58,186 nt of DNA from assembly GCA_945787325.1 (NCBI GenBank), contig CALZHP010000007.1, forward strand, positions 1 to 58,186, written 5' to 3'. The DNA comes from an uncultured Desulfobulbaceae bacterium (GTDB taxonomy: Bacteria; Desulfobacterota; Desulfobulbia; Desulfobulbales; BM004). How positions within the stretch are numbered: the stretch's first letter is position 1; each line of letters begins with the position of its first letter. The translations under genes and the position numbers were made by a program. The notes under the pieces are model-generated. The model was given only the letters and a program-made list of their open reading frames with translations, ran no database searches and had not been told where the DNA came from. Positions 25,920 through 34,193 of the stretch are shown piece after piece.

Positions 25920-26636
25920 ATGAATAAATACAACACACTTCAAATTAAACAATTTCGCTACTCTAGAGACAACTTGAGCTACCTGGTATATGGCGAAAAA
26001 GAAGCACTGGCAATTGACGGAGGTGCTGTTACTGAAATTCTCAATTTTACTAGTGACAACAACCTGGAGCTATCCTATGTGGCCAACACACACTCCCACC
26101 ATGACCATACTCCGGGGAACAAAACGCTGCTTGCAAAAACAGGTGCAAACTATCTTAGTAATGAGGAACTCATTCGAGCAAAGAAGCTGGCTGTGGAAGA
26201 TGAAATCATTAAGGTATACCATACTCCGGGTCATTCAGCGGACTCAGTATGTTTTCACTTTGAGAATGTGCTGGTTGCGGGGGATACACTTTTCAATGGC
26301 ACAGTCGGCAACTGTTTCTCCGGCGACATGAAAGGTTTCTTCAACTCAATTAAATTTCTCACCAGTCTGCCGCCCGAAACTGTCATTTACGCCGGACACG
26401 ACTATATTGAGGAATCCATGATGGTTGCCAGACATATTGAACCTGATAACAGCAATATTGATGAGTTTATGGGAAAATATGACCGTGGTCACGTCTATTC
26501 GACTCTGGAGGATGAACTGCTTGTTAATCCCTATCTAAGACATAATGAAAAGAATATTGTTGATTTGTTAGTTAGCAAGGGGCTGCCTGTGGCCACGGAG
26601 TATGAAAGATGGGCATCGCTAATGTCGATTGAATGA
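25920..26636 (+). CDS. Glyoxalase II-like metallo-beta-lactamase hydrolase
   Basis: 238 residues with the full metal set: HSHHDH (THSHHDHTPGN), HTPGHSADS, AGDTLF and AGHDY. This resembles hydroxyacylglutathione hydrolase and related thioester hydrolases. The C-terminal helical region is short and less conserved (VNPYLRHNEKNI). It stands alone between a membrane protein gene and a convergent GGDEF gene. Confidence 0.85.
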   Translation: MNKYNTLQIKQFRYSRDNLSYLVYGEKEALAIDGGAVTEILNFTSDNNLELSYVANTHSHHDHTPGNKTLLAKTGANYLSNEELIRAKKLAVEDEIIKVYHTPGHSADSVCFHFENVLVAGDTLFNGTVGNCFSGDMKGFFNSIKFLTSLPPETVIYAGHDYIEESMMVARHIEPDNSNIDEFMGKYDRGHVYSTLEDELLVNPYLRHNEKNIVDLLVSKGLPVATEYERWASLMSIE

Positions 26637-26656
26637 ATGTAAACTTTCAAGAAAAA

Positions 26657-27835
26657 TTAATTTGAACATTTCTGGGCTTCTGCAATAAGAAAATCCCTTA
26701 TGATCTTTCTGCCTTCTTTACTTAATTTAACATTTCGCACACCTATCTCATATAGCCTGTTTTCTTCAAGCTCTTCGGTACGCTTAACTTTCGCCTGGCA
26801 ATGAACCTTTGTTTTGCTGCCCGGTATTTTGAGTGACATGTCCAGTTTTGTTCCAAGTGGGATAATTCTTTTAAAACTGAACAATACACCCCCTTCACTT
26901 ACATTAAGAACAGATACCATTTCCTCGGAGTCTTTCCCGAAAATTATATGCCCCTTTGCTTTTGCAGAAACCCTTTCAAAATCGCGTCTTTCTTCAACAT
27001 ATGACGTTAGTCTGTTTTTTCCCAGGGTCTTTGATTTATAGAGCGCTTTATCTGCTTTATTAATGAGGTCTGTAGCGCTCACAGCATCAACATTAAGTGT
27101 TGCAAGACCGCCACTGATAGTAAAGTTTTTCATAGGTTGTTTTTTTTCATTGAAAAAGCTGATTTTTTCAACCTCGCATCTAATCCTGTCTGCAATAACC
27201 AGTGCTCCGTCTTTCGTTGTTTCCGGCAGTAGCAGTGAAAATTCCTCGCCGCCGAAGCGCGCTGCGACATCAATATTTCGCACCGTATCACTTATGATTC
27301 CTGCAAGTTGTTTTAGTGCCTTATTCCCCGCCAAATGGCCGTTGGTATCGTTATAGTTTTTGAAATCATCAACATCGAATATTACCAGAGTTAAAGGGCT
27401 TTTATAACGATTGGCGCGTGCAATCTCCACATCAAGAGCTCTTTTAAAGTAACGGTAGTTATAGAGCTGTGTTAATTCATCTACGAAAGTTTCTTTCTGG
27501 GTCTGCTCAAATAATTTAATTTCAATAATTTTCGGATTTTTGATCTTTTTGTTTACGGCAATAAAATAATCCAAAAGAATTACACGAATATCAATTCCCC
27601 TATTAATATTTTTCTGGGCTTCGCTCCAGCGCTTTAGAATTTCTTTGCAGTGTTTCTTTGCTGTCCGTTCGGAATATTCAAGATGAGCAGTTGTAAACAG
27701 GAGTGCTGGATAAACAGCATCACCGAATTTTTCTTTAAATGCTTCTAATTTTTCGGTAAATTGATCAATATTTGCTGAATATTTTAGAAGTTTAAAAATT
27801 TTAGCTAGCAGTATGGTGTCAACTTTCCCTGTCAT
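26657..27835 (-). CDS. Diguanylate cyclase with C-terminal PilZ domain
   Basis: 392 residues. A helical N-terminal region (1-110) of unknown type is followed by a GGDEF domain with GGEEF at 195-199, an inhibitory I-site RNID (186-189) five residues before it, and a PilZ domain with RRDFER (282-287) and NVSEGG (310-315). It should make c-di-GMP and sense it through PilZ. The residue that selects the base, usually Asp in GHxxGD, is Asn171 here (GHLAGN), so product specificity or activity may be altered. It is a candidate local source of the ligand for the riboswitch upstream of the PstS-like gene, but any cyclase in the cell could serve. Confidence 0.9.
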   Translation of the reverse strand: MTGKVDTILLAKIFKLLKYSANIDQFTEKLEAFKEKFGDAVYPALLFTTAHLEYSERTAKKHCKEILKRWSEAQKNINRGIDIRVILLDYFIAVNKKIKNPKIIEIKLFEQTQKETFVDELTQLYNYRYFKRALDVEIARANRYKSPLTLVIFDVDDFKNYNDTNGHLAGNKALKQLAGIISDTVRNIDVAARFGGEEFSLLLPETTKDGALVIADRIRCEVEKISFFNEKKQPMKNFTISGGLATLNVDAVSATDLINKADKALYKSKTLGKNRLTSYVEERRDFERVSAKAKGHIIFGKDSEEMVSVLNVSEGGVLFSFKRIIPLGTKLDMSLKIPGSKTKVHCQAKVKRTEELEENRLYEIGVRNVKLSKEGRKIIRDFLIAEAQKCSN

Positions 27836-28125
27836 ACATATTCCCCTGAAACTTCTTCATTAAAATATTAAATAATTACTCCCCATAAATCTTGCTATCA
27901 CAACAGGTTAATACTGTCAACCATTAACTCCTCGTTATTAGAAGAAAAATAAGCAATGCTTTTTTAATTAATCTGATCTCCACCATTAATTTAATGTCCG
28001 TGCTGGAATATCCAGGAAGAATCTGATATTTTGAATATGTTACCTACCATGCGACTAAAACTAATAGCTAAATAAACTTGCATACTCCCTGGTATGGCTG
28101 GCACATTGCTAAAAGCGGAGGAACA

Positions 28126-28566
28126 ATGACAGACAAACAACCACTGGTTATAACAGATGAAATAACGATCCCTGAAAGTGAATTGGATTTCCAGTTCATC
28201 CGCGCTCAGGGTGCCGGGGGACAGCATGTTAACAAAGCATCAACAGCCGTACATCTGCGATTTGATTTCCTTGCATCAGAACATATGCCAGATGATTATA
28301 AAAAGAAGCTTTTGGCTACCAAGGACCAACGTATTTCAAAGGATGGAGTGATAGTAATAAAGGCTCAAAAATTTCGCAGCCAGGAAAAGAACAAGGAAGA
28401 TGCCATACAAAGGCTTGCAGAGATGATCAGGGCCGCTGGTATCAAACGAAAAAAAAGAAGGCCGACCAAGCCTACAAAAGCCTCCAGACAAAGACGCCTG
28501 GAGAAAAAATCTAAGACAGCCCAAACAAAAAAGCTGCGAAAGTCTGTTAGAAGGGGAGATTATTAG
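28126..28566 (+). CDS. arfB: Alternative ribosome-rescue factor ArfB (peptidyl-tRNA hydrolase)
   Basis: 146 residues. The catalytic GGQ lies in RAQGAGGQHVNKASTAVHLRF, and a Lys/Arg-rich C-terminal tail (KRKKRRPTKPTKASRQRRLEKK) should thread into the empty mRNA channel. It lacks the codon-recognition domains of release factors. GGAGGAAC before this ATG favours it over an upstream in-frame ATG. Confidence 0.93.
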   Translation: MTDKQPLVITDEITIPESELDFQFIRAQGAGGQHVNKASTAVHLRFDFLASEHMPDDYKKKLLATKDQRISKDGVIVIKAQKFRSQEKNKEDAIQRLAEMIRAAGIKRKKRRPTKPTKASRQRRLEKKSKTAQTKKLRKSVRRGDY

Positions 28567-28567
28567 T

Positions 28568-29875
28568 TCAAGACTCCTCAATCCTTTTTCTAAACCAACG
28601 GATCAGGACCCCCTTGATCTTATCCATGTCAAGATAATAAATGTCCCGGGGGAAAAGCAGTTCTGCCACCCCTGTATCAAATATCCGCTTTACTTCGTAT
28701 TCATCGTGGGAGACGTCTTTCTGATACATGTAATTGAGATAAGACTGGTGCGTGTGAACAATAAATTCCACCCGCATTCCCCCCAGCCGCGCAAAAAATT
28801 TGAACATAGGCGTATTAGATGAACTACCGACGCTTGAACTTCTATGGCTTCCCTCTGCCAGGCTGTCCGAAACCTCTTCCAGCGTCATGAGTGATCCCGC
28901 CTTGCTGGCGCTGTGGGTCAGGTGTTTCTGAAATGTTTTCACGTCCATCACAGTTTCTACCACCCCCATGAGGCCCAGCTCGTCATCTACCGCCACAGCT
29001 GGATTTTCTTCGCCCTTTCTCAGTAATTTCAGGACTTTGGCCTCTGGAGACTTTTTCCGGATGGAAACATAAATTGGAACCTCTCTGCCATTGAGGTGAA
29101 AACGGCGCCGTTTAATGAGAGTCAGCTTCTGACCTTTCTTTAATTGTAATTTTTCTGCTTCTTTAGCACTGACTACTTTTACGGAAGTACAGGAAAAATT
29201 TTCAGGTTCATGGCTGCTCAGCAGGTATACAATTTCCAGTTCACCAATCTTGAGCTGTTTACTCCAGACATACTCATTTAAAAATCCGAGGAATCGTGCA
29301 AAGTTACTTTCTATATTTGTTTCCCGTTCCCTTTGGTCAATGGAACCAGCCAGGCTCATAAGAATTAGTTTACGCTTTGCCTCAAAACGAGCTTTTTTGT
29401 GGTAACGATCATCAAACACGATCAACAACAGTTCTACCGGACTGAAAATGACATCAATTTCGTTGGTCATTTCAATATATGGGTCATAATTAGCCAGAAC
29501 ACTGTTTTTCAGGTATCGGATCACCCCGTCAGCTGTCCGAGAATAACTGTTTACAGTTGAAACAATCTCCCTTTCAGTTCCGTCGATACCGAACATATTT
29601 CCAAGCAGAGCATAGGCCCGTTTCTCAACTTCTTTCTTTTTCTTTTCATCTTGAATGAGTTCACGTAAATCTGTAAACGAAACCACATTGAGCAGTTCAA
29701 ATATCTGGTTCCGAACAATCCGGTATTTCGTGGTCATACTGCTCTTCTTCAACAGCCGCACCCATGCTTTTGTTTCAGACGAAAATAGATCCTGATTTGG
29801 AGGATTGCTGCCGGTGGCAAAGGGTCCGTCCTGCCTCAGGAGCGAAAATATGTTGTCTTTCTGCAAAGCTGCCAT
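28568..29875 (-). CDS. Conserved hypothetical protein, 435 aa
   Basis: I do not recognise the family. The protein is soluble, without signal peptide or membrane segments, mixed helical, with a Lys-rich stretch (QDEKKKKEVEKRAYALLGNMFG) and a possible small beta domain near LKKGQKLTLIKRRRFHLNGREVPIYVSI. The C-terminal half contains a Ser-rich linker (SHRSSSVGSSSNTP) and VEFIVHTHQSYLNYM. A downstream ATG with AGGAA upstream is chosen over one 21 bases earlier. The convergent arfB stop is one base away. It follows a GATase-like gene in the same direction. Confidence 0.65.
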   Translation of the reverse strand: MAALQKDNIFSLLRQDGPFATGSNPPNQDLFSSETKAWVRLLKKSSMTTKYRIVRNQIFELLNVVSFTDLRELIQDEKKKKEVEKRAYALLGNMFGIDGTEREIVSTVNSYSRTADGVIRYLKNSVLANYDPYIEMTNEIDVIFSPVELLLIVFDDRYHKKARFEAKRKLILMSLAGSIDQRERETNIESNFARFLGFLNEYVWSKQLKIGELEIVYLLSSHEPENFSCTSVKVVSAKEAEKLQLKKGQKLTLIKRRRFHLNGREVPIYVSIRKKSPEAKVLKLLRKGEENPAVAVDDELGLMGVVETVMDVKTFQKHLTHSASKAGSLMTLEEVSDSLAEGSHRSSSVGSSSNTPMFKFFARLGGMRVEFIVHTHQSYLNYMYQKDVSHDEYEVKRIFDTGVAELLFPRDIYYLDMDKIKGVLIRWFRKRIEES

Positions 29876-29929
29876 GGCTCTTATTCCTGCCTGCATGAAT
29901 CTGAAAATACTGATCGTTTCAATTGCACT

Positions 29930-30655
29930 TCAATAGATCATATTAATAAAGTTTTCAAAAAACAGCTCGAACTCCTGGCTTACTTTGCTACTGAACTTAT
30001 CAGCATCGGCCATGATTTTTGAAGGAATTATGTCCCGGTCTCGGAGGGAGGCAAGCCATTTGCCATCCCTTTCAAGCCAGCTTGCCACATTTTCAGGAGA
30101 AGCGGCATGGTTGTCAAACTGCACACCGACTATATGCGGCCGGCTCCGTATCGAAAAAGCCTCCACCTGACAGTCTGTGGACGTTGCCAGCAAAACAAAC
30201 TTCGTTGGCAGTGGCTCTTGGACCGCCTGGCCATGCCACTTGAAAAACGGCAGCCTTTTGGGCAGGCCCTCAAAAAGCGGATGCTCCCGCCCGTCATGGG
30301 TAAGATACCCTTCAATAAACCCAACACTTGAACAGAAATTTGGAGCAACCCTGGCCCCCATAATATCGGCAAGCAGTTGATGCCCGAGGCAGAATCCCAA
30401 ATAGGGTCGATCCTCGGCAATTGAACTTCTGATTACCTCTTTTTCACGTCGCAAAAAAGGATACTGCTGCTCCTGATTTACGTTGGGGCTGCCACCAAGC
30501 ACTATCAGCGCATCGTATGACACCGGGTCCGGAATGACCTGCTGCCATACCTTTATTATTTTCAGTTTTACATTATTCTTCCTGGCCGCTTTCAGGAGCA
30601 AGCTTCCCGGGTCCTCCCAGGGAGTGTGTTGAAAAACTAAAAATCTTCTAGCCAT
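29930..30655 (-). CDS. Class I glutamine amidotransferase-like protein
   Basis: 241 residues with the nucleophile elbow GFCLGHQLLADIMGA. It resembles stand-alone GMP-synthase-like amidotransferases. The region where the catalytic His and Glu normally lie (QFHPE) reads VQFDNHAASPENV, so the triad is displaced or altered and activity is uncertain. It lies downstream of the porin and ammonium-transport genes, beyond a terminator, so it may or may not be part of that nitrogen unit. Confidence 0.75.
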   Translation of the reverse strand: MARRFLVFQHTPWEDPGSLLLKAARKNNVKLKIIKVWQQVIPDPVSYDALIVLGGSPNVNQEQQYPFLRREKEVIRSSIAEDRPYLGFCLGHQLLADIMGARVAPNFCSSVGFIEGYLTHDGREHPLFEGLPKRLPFFKWHGQAVQEPLPTKFVLLATSTDCQVEAFSIRSRPHIVGVQFDNHAASPENVASWLERDGKWLASLRDRDIIPSKIMADADKFSSKVSQEFELFFENFINMIY

Positions 30656-30724
30656 GACCAGACCTTTTAATCCATATAGTTATTATATTTAATCAAATCA
30701 TCCTTATATATCCAAGCCTCACAA

Positions 30725-30772
30725 AACAAAAAGAAAGAGGGAGGACGGACGGGGAATGTTCCGGCCTCCCTC
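30725..30772 (-). terminator. Terminator after the porin gene
   Basis: On the minus strand a GC-rich stem (plus-strand arms GAGGGAGGACGG and CCGGCCTCCCTC) is followed by TCTTTCTTTTTGTTTTG. It separates the ammonium-transport unit from the GATase-like gene. Confidence 0.75.
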
Positions 30773-30798
30773 CGGGGGAGAGGAGATAATATCAGGGC

Positions 30799-31551
30799 TT
30801 AGAATGAAAAGCTTAATGACACTCCGCCGTAGACATAACTATCTTCATCTTCGAAGGGGCTGCCGGCCTTAATTACATCTTCCGCCTCACTACTCAGAGG
30901 AAAAGACCAGTACAGTTCAGGGGTTACAGTCAGGTAATCATTTACAGGAAATGAAATGGCAGCCGACAGGTTTCCATCGTGAAACTCACTATATTCAGCA
31001 TCATTATCCAAGAAGCCTACCTGGGCACCAAGATCCAGTGCCAGGGTTTCATTAAGTGCAATTGAGTGTGATATTCCTAAGGTAGCATACCAGCCGGGTA
31101 CATTTGCAATATCAGTATAATATGTAAGACTAGGGCTCAAGAGGGTATCAAGACTCAAACCAAAATATAATTCCTGGGTATCTTCGACCCCATCCAGATC
31201 GTAATAGATGTATCCGATTGAGTAACCAAGTTTCTCATAAGAACCATCATAAGATAGAGTAAGATCTGTTTCGTTCCAGTTAAATGATTCCGAAGTCATG
31301 TCGTCCTGGTCAGTATCCAGGTTTCCCCAGAGATTAACGCCAAAACCTTTATATCCGACAGTCAATGAAGGCTGAATGACGATACTGTCCTTACTCAGCC
31401 CGAAACCACGCCATACATATTGGCTGTATGCCGCCACTGAAAAATCTGCTTCGGGCTTGTCTTCAGCTAATGCGCTATCTACTGCCGCTAAGCCAAGGAA
31501 ACTCAATGTTAATGCTCCGGTCATAATCATTTTTCTGCTTGCTGAATTCAT
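30799..31551 (-). CDS. TorF-family putative outer-membrane porin
   Basis: 250 residues with a signal peptide (cleavage near ALAED) and a repeating amphipathic beta-strand pattern (AAYSQYVWRGFGLSKDS, then many alternating strands) ending in YVYGGVSLSFSF, an outer-membrane C-terminal signature. This family is often found beside ammonium transporter and PII genes; here it is last in glnB-amtB-porin. It may let ammonium or a related solute through the outer membrane. AAAGGAG precedes the ATG. Confidence 0.8.
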   Translation of the reverse strand: MNSASRKMIMTGALTLSFLGLAAVDSALAEDKPEADFSVAAYSQYVWRGFGLSKDSIVIQPSLTVGYKGFGVNLWGNLDTDQDDMTSESFNWNETDLTLSYDGSYEKLGYSIGYIYYDLDGVEDTQELYFGLSLDTLLSPSLTYYTDIANVPGWYATLGISHSIALNETLALDLGAQVGFLDNDAEYSEFHDGNLSAAISFPVNDYLTVTPELYWSFPLSSEAEDVIKAGSPFEDEDSYVYGGVSLSFSF

Positions 31552-31738
31552 GATAATTTTCTCCTTTCTATATATTTTATTGTTGGTAGTTCTTATTTTT
31601 TTTGTTTTGCACTTTTCAATTTGATAAACTTTTCTTTTGGTTTGTTATGGTCTCTGATCCAGACCTCAATCTGGAAAATGTTTTTATATATTAAACCTTG
31701 ACCATTGTTTTCTTAATTGGTTTTGCTACAATTACCAG

Positions 31739-33067
31739 TTAGTTAAATCTCTGGAAGCCGTTATACGCTTCCATGCCATGTTCACCAACATCGAGTCCTT
31801 TCATCTCTTCTTCTTCATCAACCCGAATGCCAAGGGTGAGCTTGAGAACGAGAAAGAGGGCAAAAGCCGCCGGGAAACAGGCAACTCCATATGCAATTAC
31901 ACCAATCAACTGGACCATAAAGGAGTGATCTGCGCTGAAAATACCTACCGCCAGCGTTCCCCAGATACCGCAAACGAGATGAACTGAGATGGCGCCAACC
32001 GGATCATCAATCTTTATGCGGTCAATAGCCATAACAGCGACCACGACAAGCAGCCCGGCAATGAAACCGATAATGATAGAACTCATGACACTTACGACAT
32101 CGGCCCCGGCGGTAATACCAACGAGACCAGCCAGCGAACCATTAAGAGCCATGGTAAGATCAGGTTTTTTCTGGAGGGCCCAGCTAAGAACTATAGCGCC
32201 AGCAACACCTGCTGCCGCGGCTAAACTGGTAGTTACAAAGACAAAAGAGACTAAAGTTGGATCTGCGGAAAGGACAGAACCTCCATTAAATCCAAACCAG
32301 CCCAACCACAGAAGAAATACACCTATTGTTGCGAGGGGCATATTATGTCCCATAATTGGTTTGATGGAATTGCCGACGTATTTGCCAAGGCGAGGGCCAA
32401 GTAGCAAAACTCCTGCCAGGGCTGCCCAACCACCTACCGAGTGAACCAGTGTGGAACCGGCAAAATCGTAGAAACCTTTGGCGTCCAACCAACCACCACC
32501 CCACTTCCAGCTCCCTACCCATGGGTAGACAATTGCCACATAGATAATGGAGAAGATTAAAAAGCTATGCAGTTTGATGCGTTCGGCAACCGCTCCGGAA
32601 ACTATTGTCGCTGCAGTTGCTGCAAACATTGCCTGGAAAATAAAATCGGTCCAGTAGGTGTAAATTCCTACACCGTCATCACCGGTAATCATCATGTTCT
32701 CCGGACTCACGCCAATGCCGAATCCTGCAAATCCGAAAAAACCTGCAATGGAAAAATCTCCCGGGTACATCAAGTTAAAACCTATTGCTGCATAGGTAAG
32801 AAGACCGATGGCAATAATAGATGTATTTTTAAATAATATATTTACGGTGTTTTTAGCCTGCGTCATACCTGCTTCCAGAGCAGCAAATCCTAGATGCATG
32901 ATAAACACCAAAAAAGTTGCTACCAACATCCATGAGTTGTTCGCCACATATGTGGCCGCTGCGCCAGTTACTTCTGTCACAGCATCGGCAGCGAAGGCCG
33001 CACCCGGCAATGCAATCATGGCCAGAAATAGAGGCAAGGACGCCTTGCTTGCAATTGACGATTTCAT
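31739..33067 (-). CDS. amtB: Ammonium transporter
   Basis: 442 residues. A cleavable N-terminal signal-like segment (ending GAAFAADA) is followed by about eleven transmembrane helices. Hallmarks include FIMHLGFAALEAGMTQAKN, DFAGSTLVHSVGGWAALAG (one of the pore histidines) and HLVCGIWGTLAVG (the second). AAGGAG before this ATG sets the start rather than the in-frame ATG 36 bases upstream. The PII gene is 44 bp upstream in the same transcript, and PII should block the channel when nitrogen is ample. Confidence 0.96.
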   Translation of the reverse strand: MKSSIASKASLPLFLAMIALPGAAFAADAVTEVTGAAATYVANNSWMLVATFLVFIMHLGFAALEAGMTQAKNTVNILFKNTSIIAIGLLTYAAIGFNLMYPGDFSIAGFFGFAGFGIGVSPENMMITGDDGVGIYTYWTDFIFQAMFAATAATIVSGAVAERIKLHSFLIFSIIYVAIVYPWVGSWKWGGGWLDAKGFYDFAGSTLVHSVGGWAALAGVLLLGPRLGKYVGNSIKPIMGHNMPLATIGVFLLWLGWFGFNGGSVLSADPTLVSFVFVTTSLAAAAGVAGAIVLSWALQKKPDLTMALNGSLAGLVGITAGADVVSVMSSIIIGFIAGLLVVVAVMAIDRIKIDDPVGAISVHLVCGIWGTLAVGIFSADHSFMVQLIGVIAYGVACFPAAFALFLVLKLTLGIRVDEEEEMKGLDVGEHGMEAYNGFQRFN

Positions 33068-33111
33068 TGTGAACTCCTTAGTTTTATTTAATATACGTTT
33101 CATTATCCTTC

Positions 33112-33486
<375 letters not shown>

Positions 33487-33490
33487 TTAT

Positions 33491-33504
33491 TTACATAATT
33501 GTAA
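33491..33504. promoter_or_regulatory. TTACA-N4-TGTAA palindrome in the glnB leader
   Basis: TTACATAATTGTAA, 41 bp before the glnB start and downstream of its sigma-54 promoter. It may act as a roadblock or belong to a second promoter. Confidence 0.55.
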
Positions 33505-33614
33505 CGTTTTAAATTTTTCACCAGCCCGGAACAAATAAAAACAAAACCATTATTCTTATCAGCAAGGAATATTTTATTAACATCATTCCGCTTGGCCTTT
33601 TTAATAACTGTAAT

Positions 33615-33629
33615 ACAACTAGCGTGCCA
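33615..33629 (-). promoter_or_regulatory. Sigma-54 promoter of glnB-amtB
   Basis: On the minus strand: TGGCAC, GCTAG, TTGT. One mismatch in the -12 element. Two palindromes lie about 100 and 145 bp upstream of it. Confidence 0.72.
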
Positions 33630-33730
33630 AATTGAAAAATATCCACTTGTATAGAACTATATATATTTGTTTTAACATGATATATTTTTTATAAAGCTGT
33701 TCAGATGGAAAATGCACCAACCTCTTATTG

Positions 33731-33786
33731 TTACATTATTGTAATAATATATATTGTTACAGGAATATAATATTACATATTTGTAA
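33731..33786. promoter_or_regulatory. Paired TTACA-N4-TGTAA activator sites for glnB
   Basis: TTACATTATTGTAA (33731-33744) and TTACATATTTGTAA (33773-33786), 42 bp apart, about four helical turns. Both are perfect in the arms. Confidence 0.7.
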
Positions 33787-33870
33787 TTCTATAATAATTC
33801 ATTTTGCTTTCTCTTGGAAAGTGCTGTTAGGAAGCATAGAAAAACGACAGGAGGGCTTAGCAAATCACTT

Positions 33871-33914
33871 TCACAAATTTGTGATTAACCCTGAAACACA
33901 TTACATATTTGTAA
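33871..33914. promoter_or_regulatory. Paired palindromic activator sites for glnD
   Basis: TCACAAATTTGTGA (33871-33884, a variant arm) and TTACATATTTGTAA (33901-33914), 30 bp apart. They end 80 bp before the glnD sigma-54 promoter. Confidence 0.65.
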
Positions 33915-33993
33915 ACTTACTAGGTGCAGAAATGAACATGAAAAACCAACAATACGCCGCATTTTCAACTATATAAAATTGCCAATCTTTTGC

Positions 33994-34009
33994 TGGCACA
34001 ACTATTGCT
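33994..34009 (+). promoter_or_regulatory. Sigma-54 promoter of glnD
   Basis: TGGCAC, AACTA, TTGCT: a full consensus match. The glnD start lies 185 bp downstream. The 743-bp spacer between glnB and glnD otherwise holds the palindromes listed and no gene I can support. Confidence 0.87.
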
Positions 34010-34193
34010 ATATTAAAAGCAAAACCAACAAACAGTGATAATTCAATTTTGAACATAAATTCTCAGAAGATAAATAAATGAATACTGGAGACACCGTTTT
34101 GGAGCTGATCGCTTCGAATATGGCAATATTTTCCTGCTGTTCAATGAAGTTGTCAGTGTATATACAGGTGATAAGGGTGAAGAGGCTATATAT

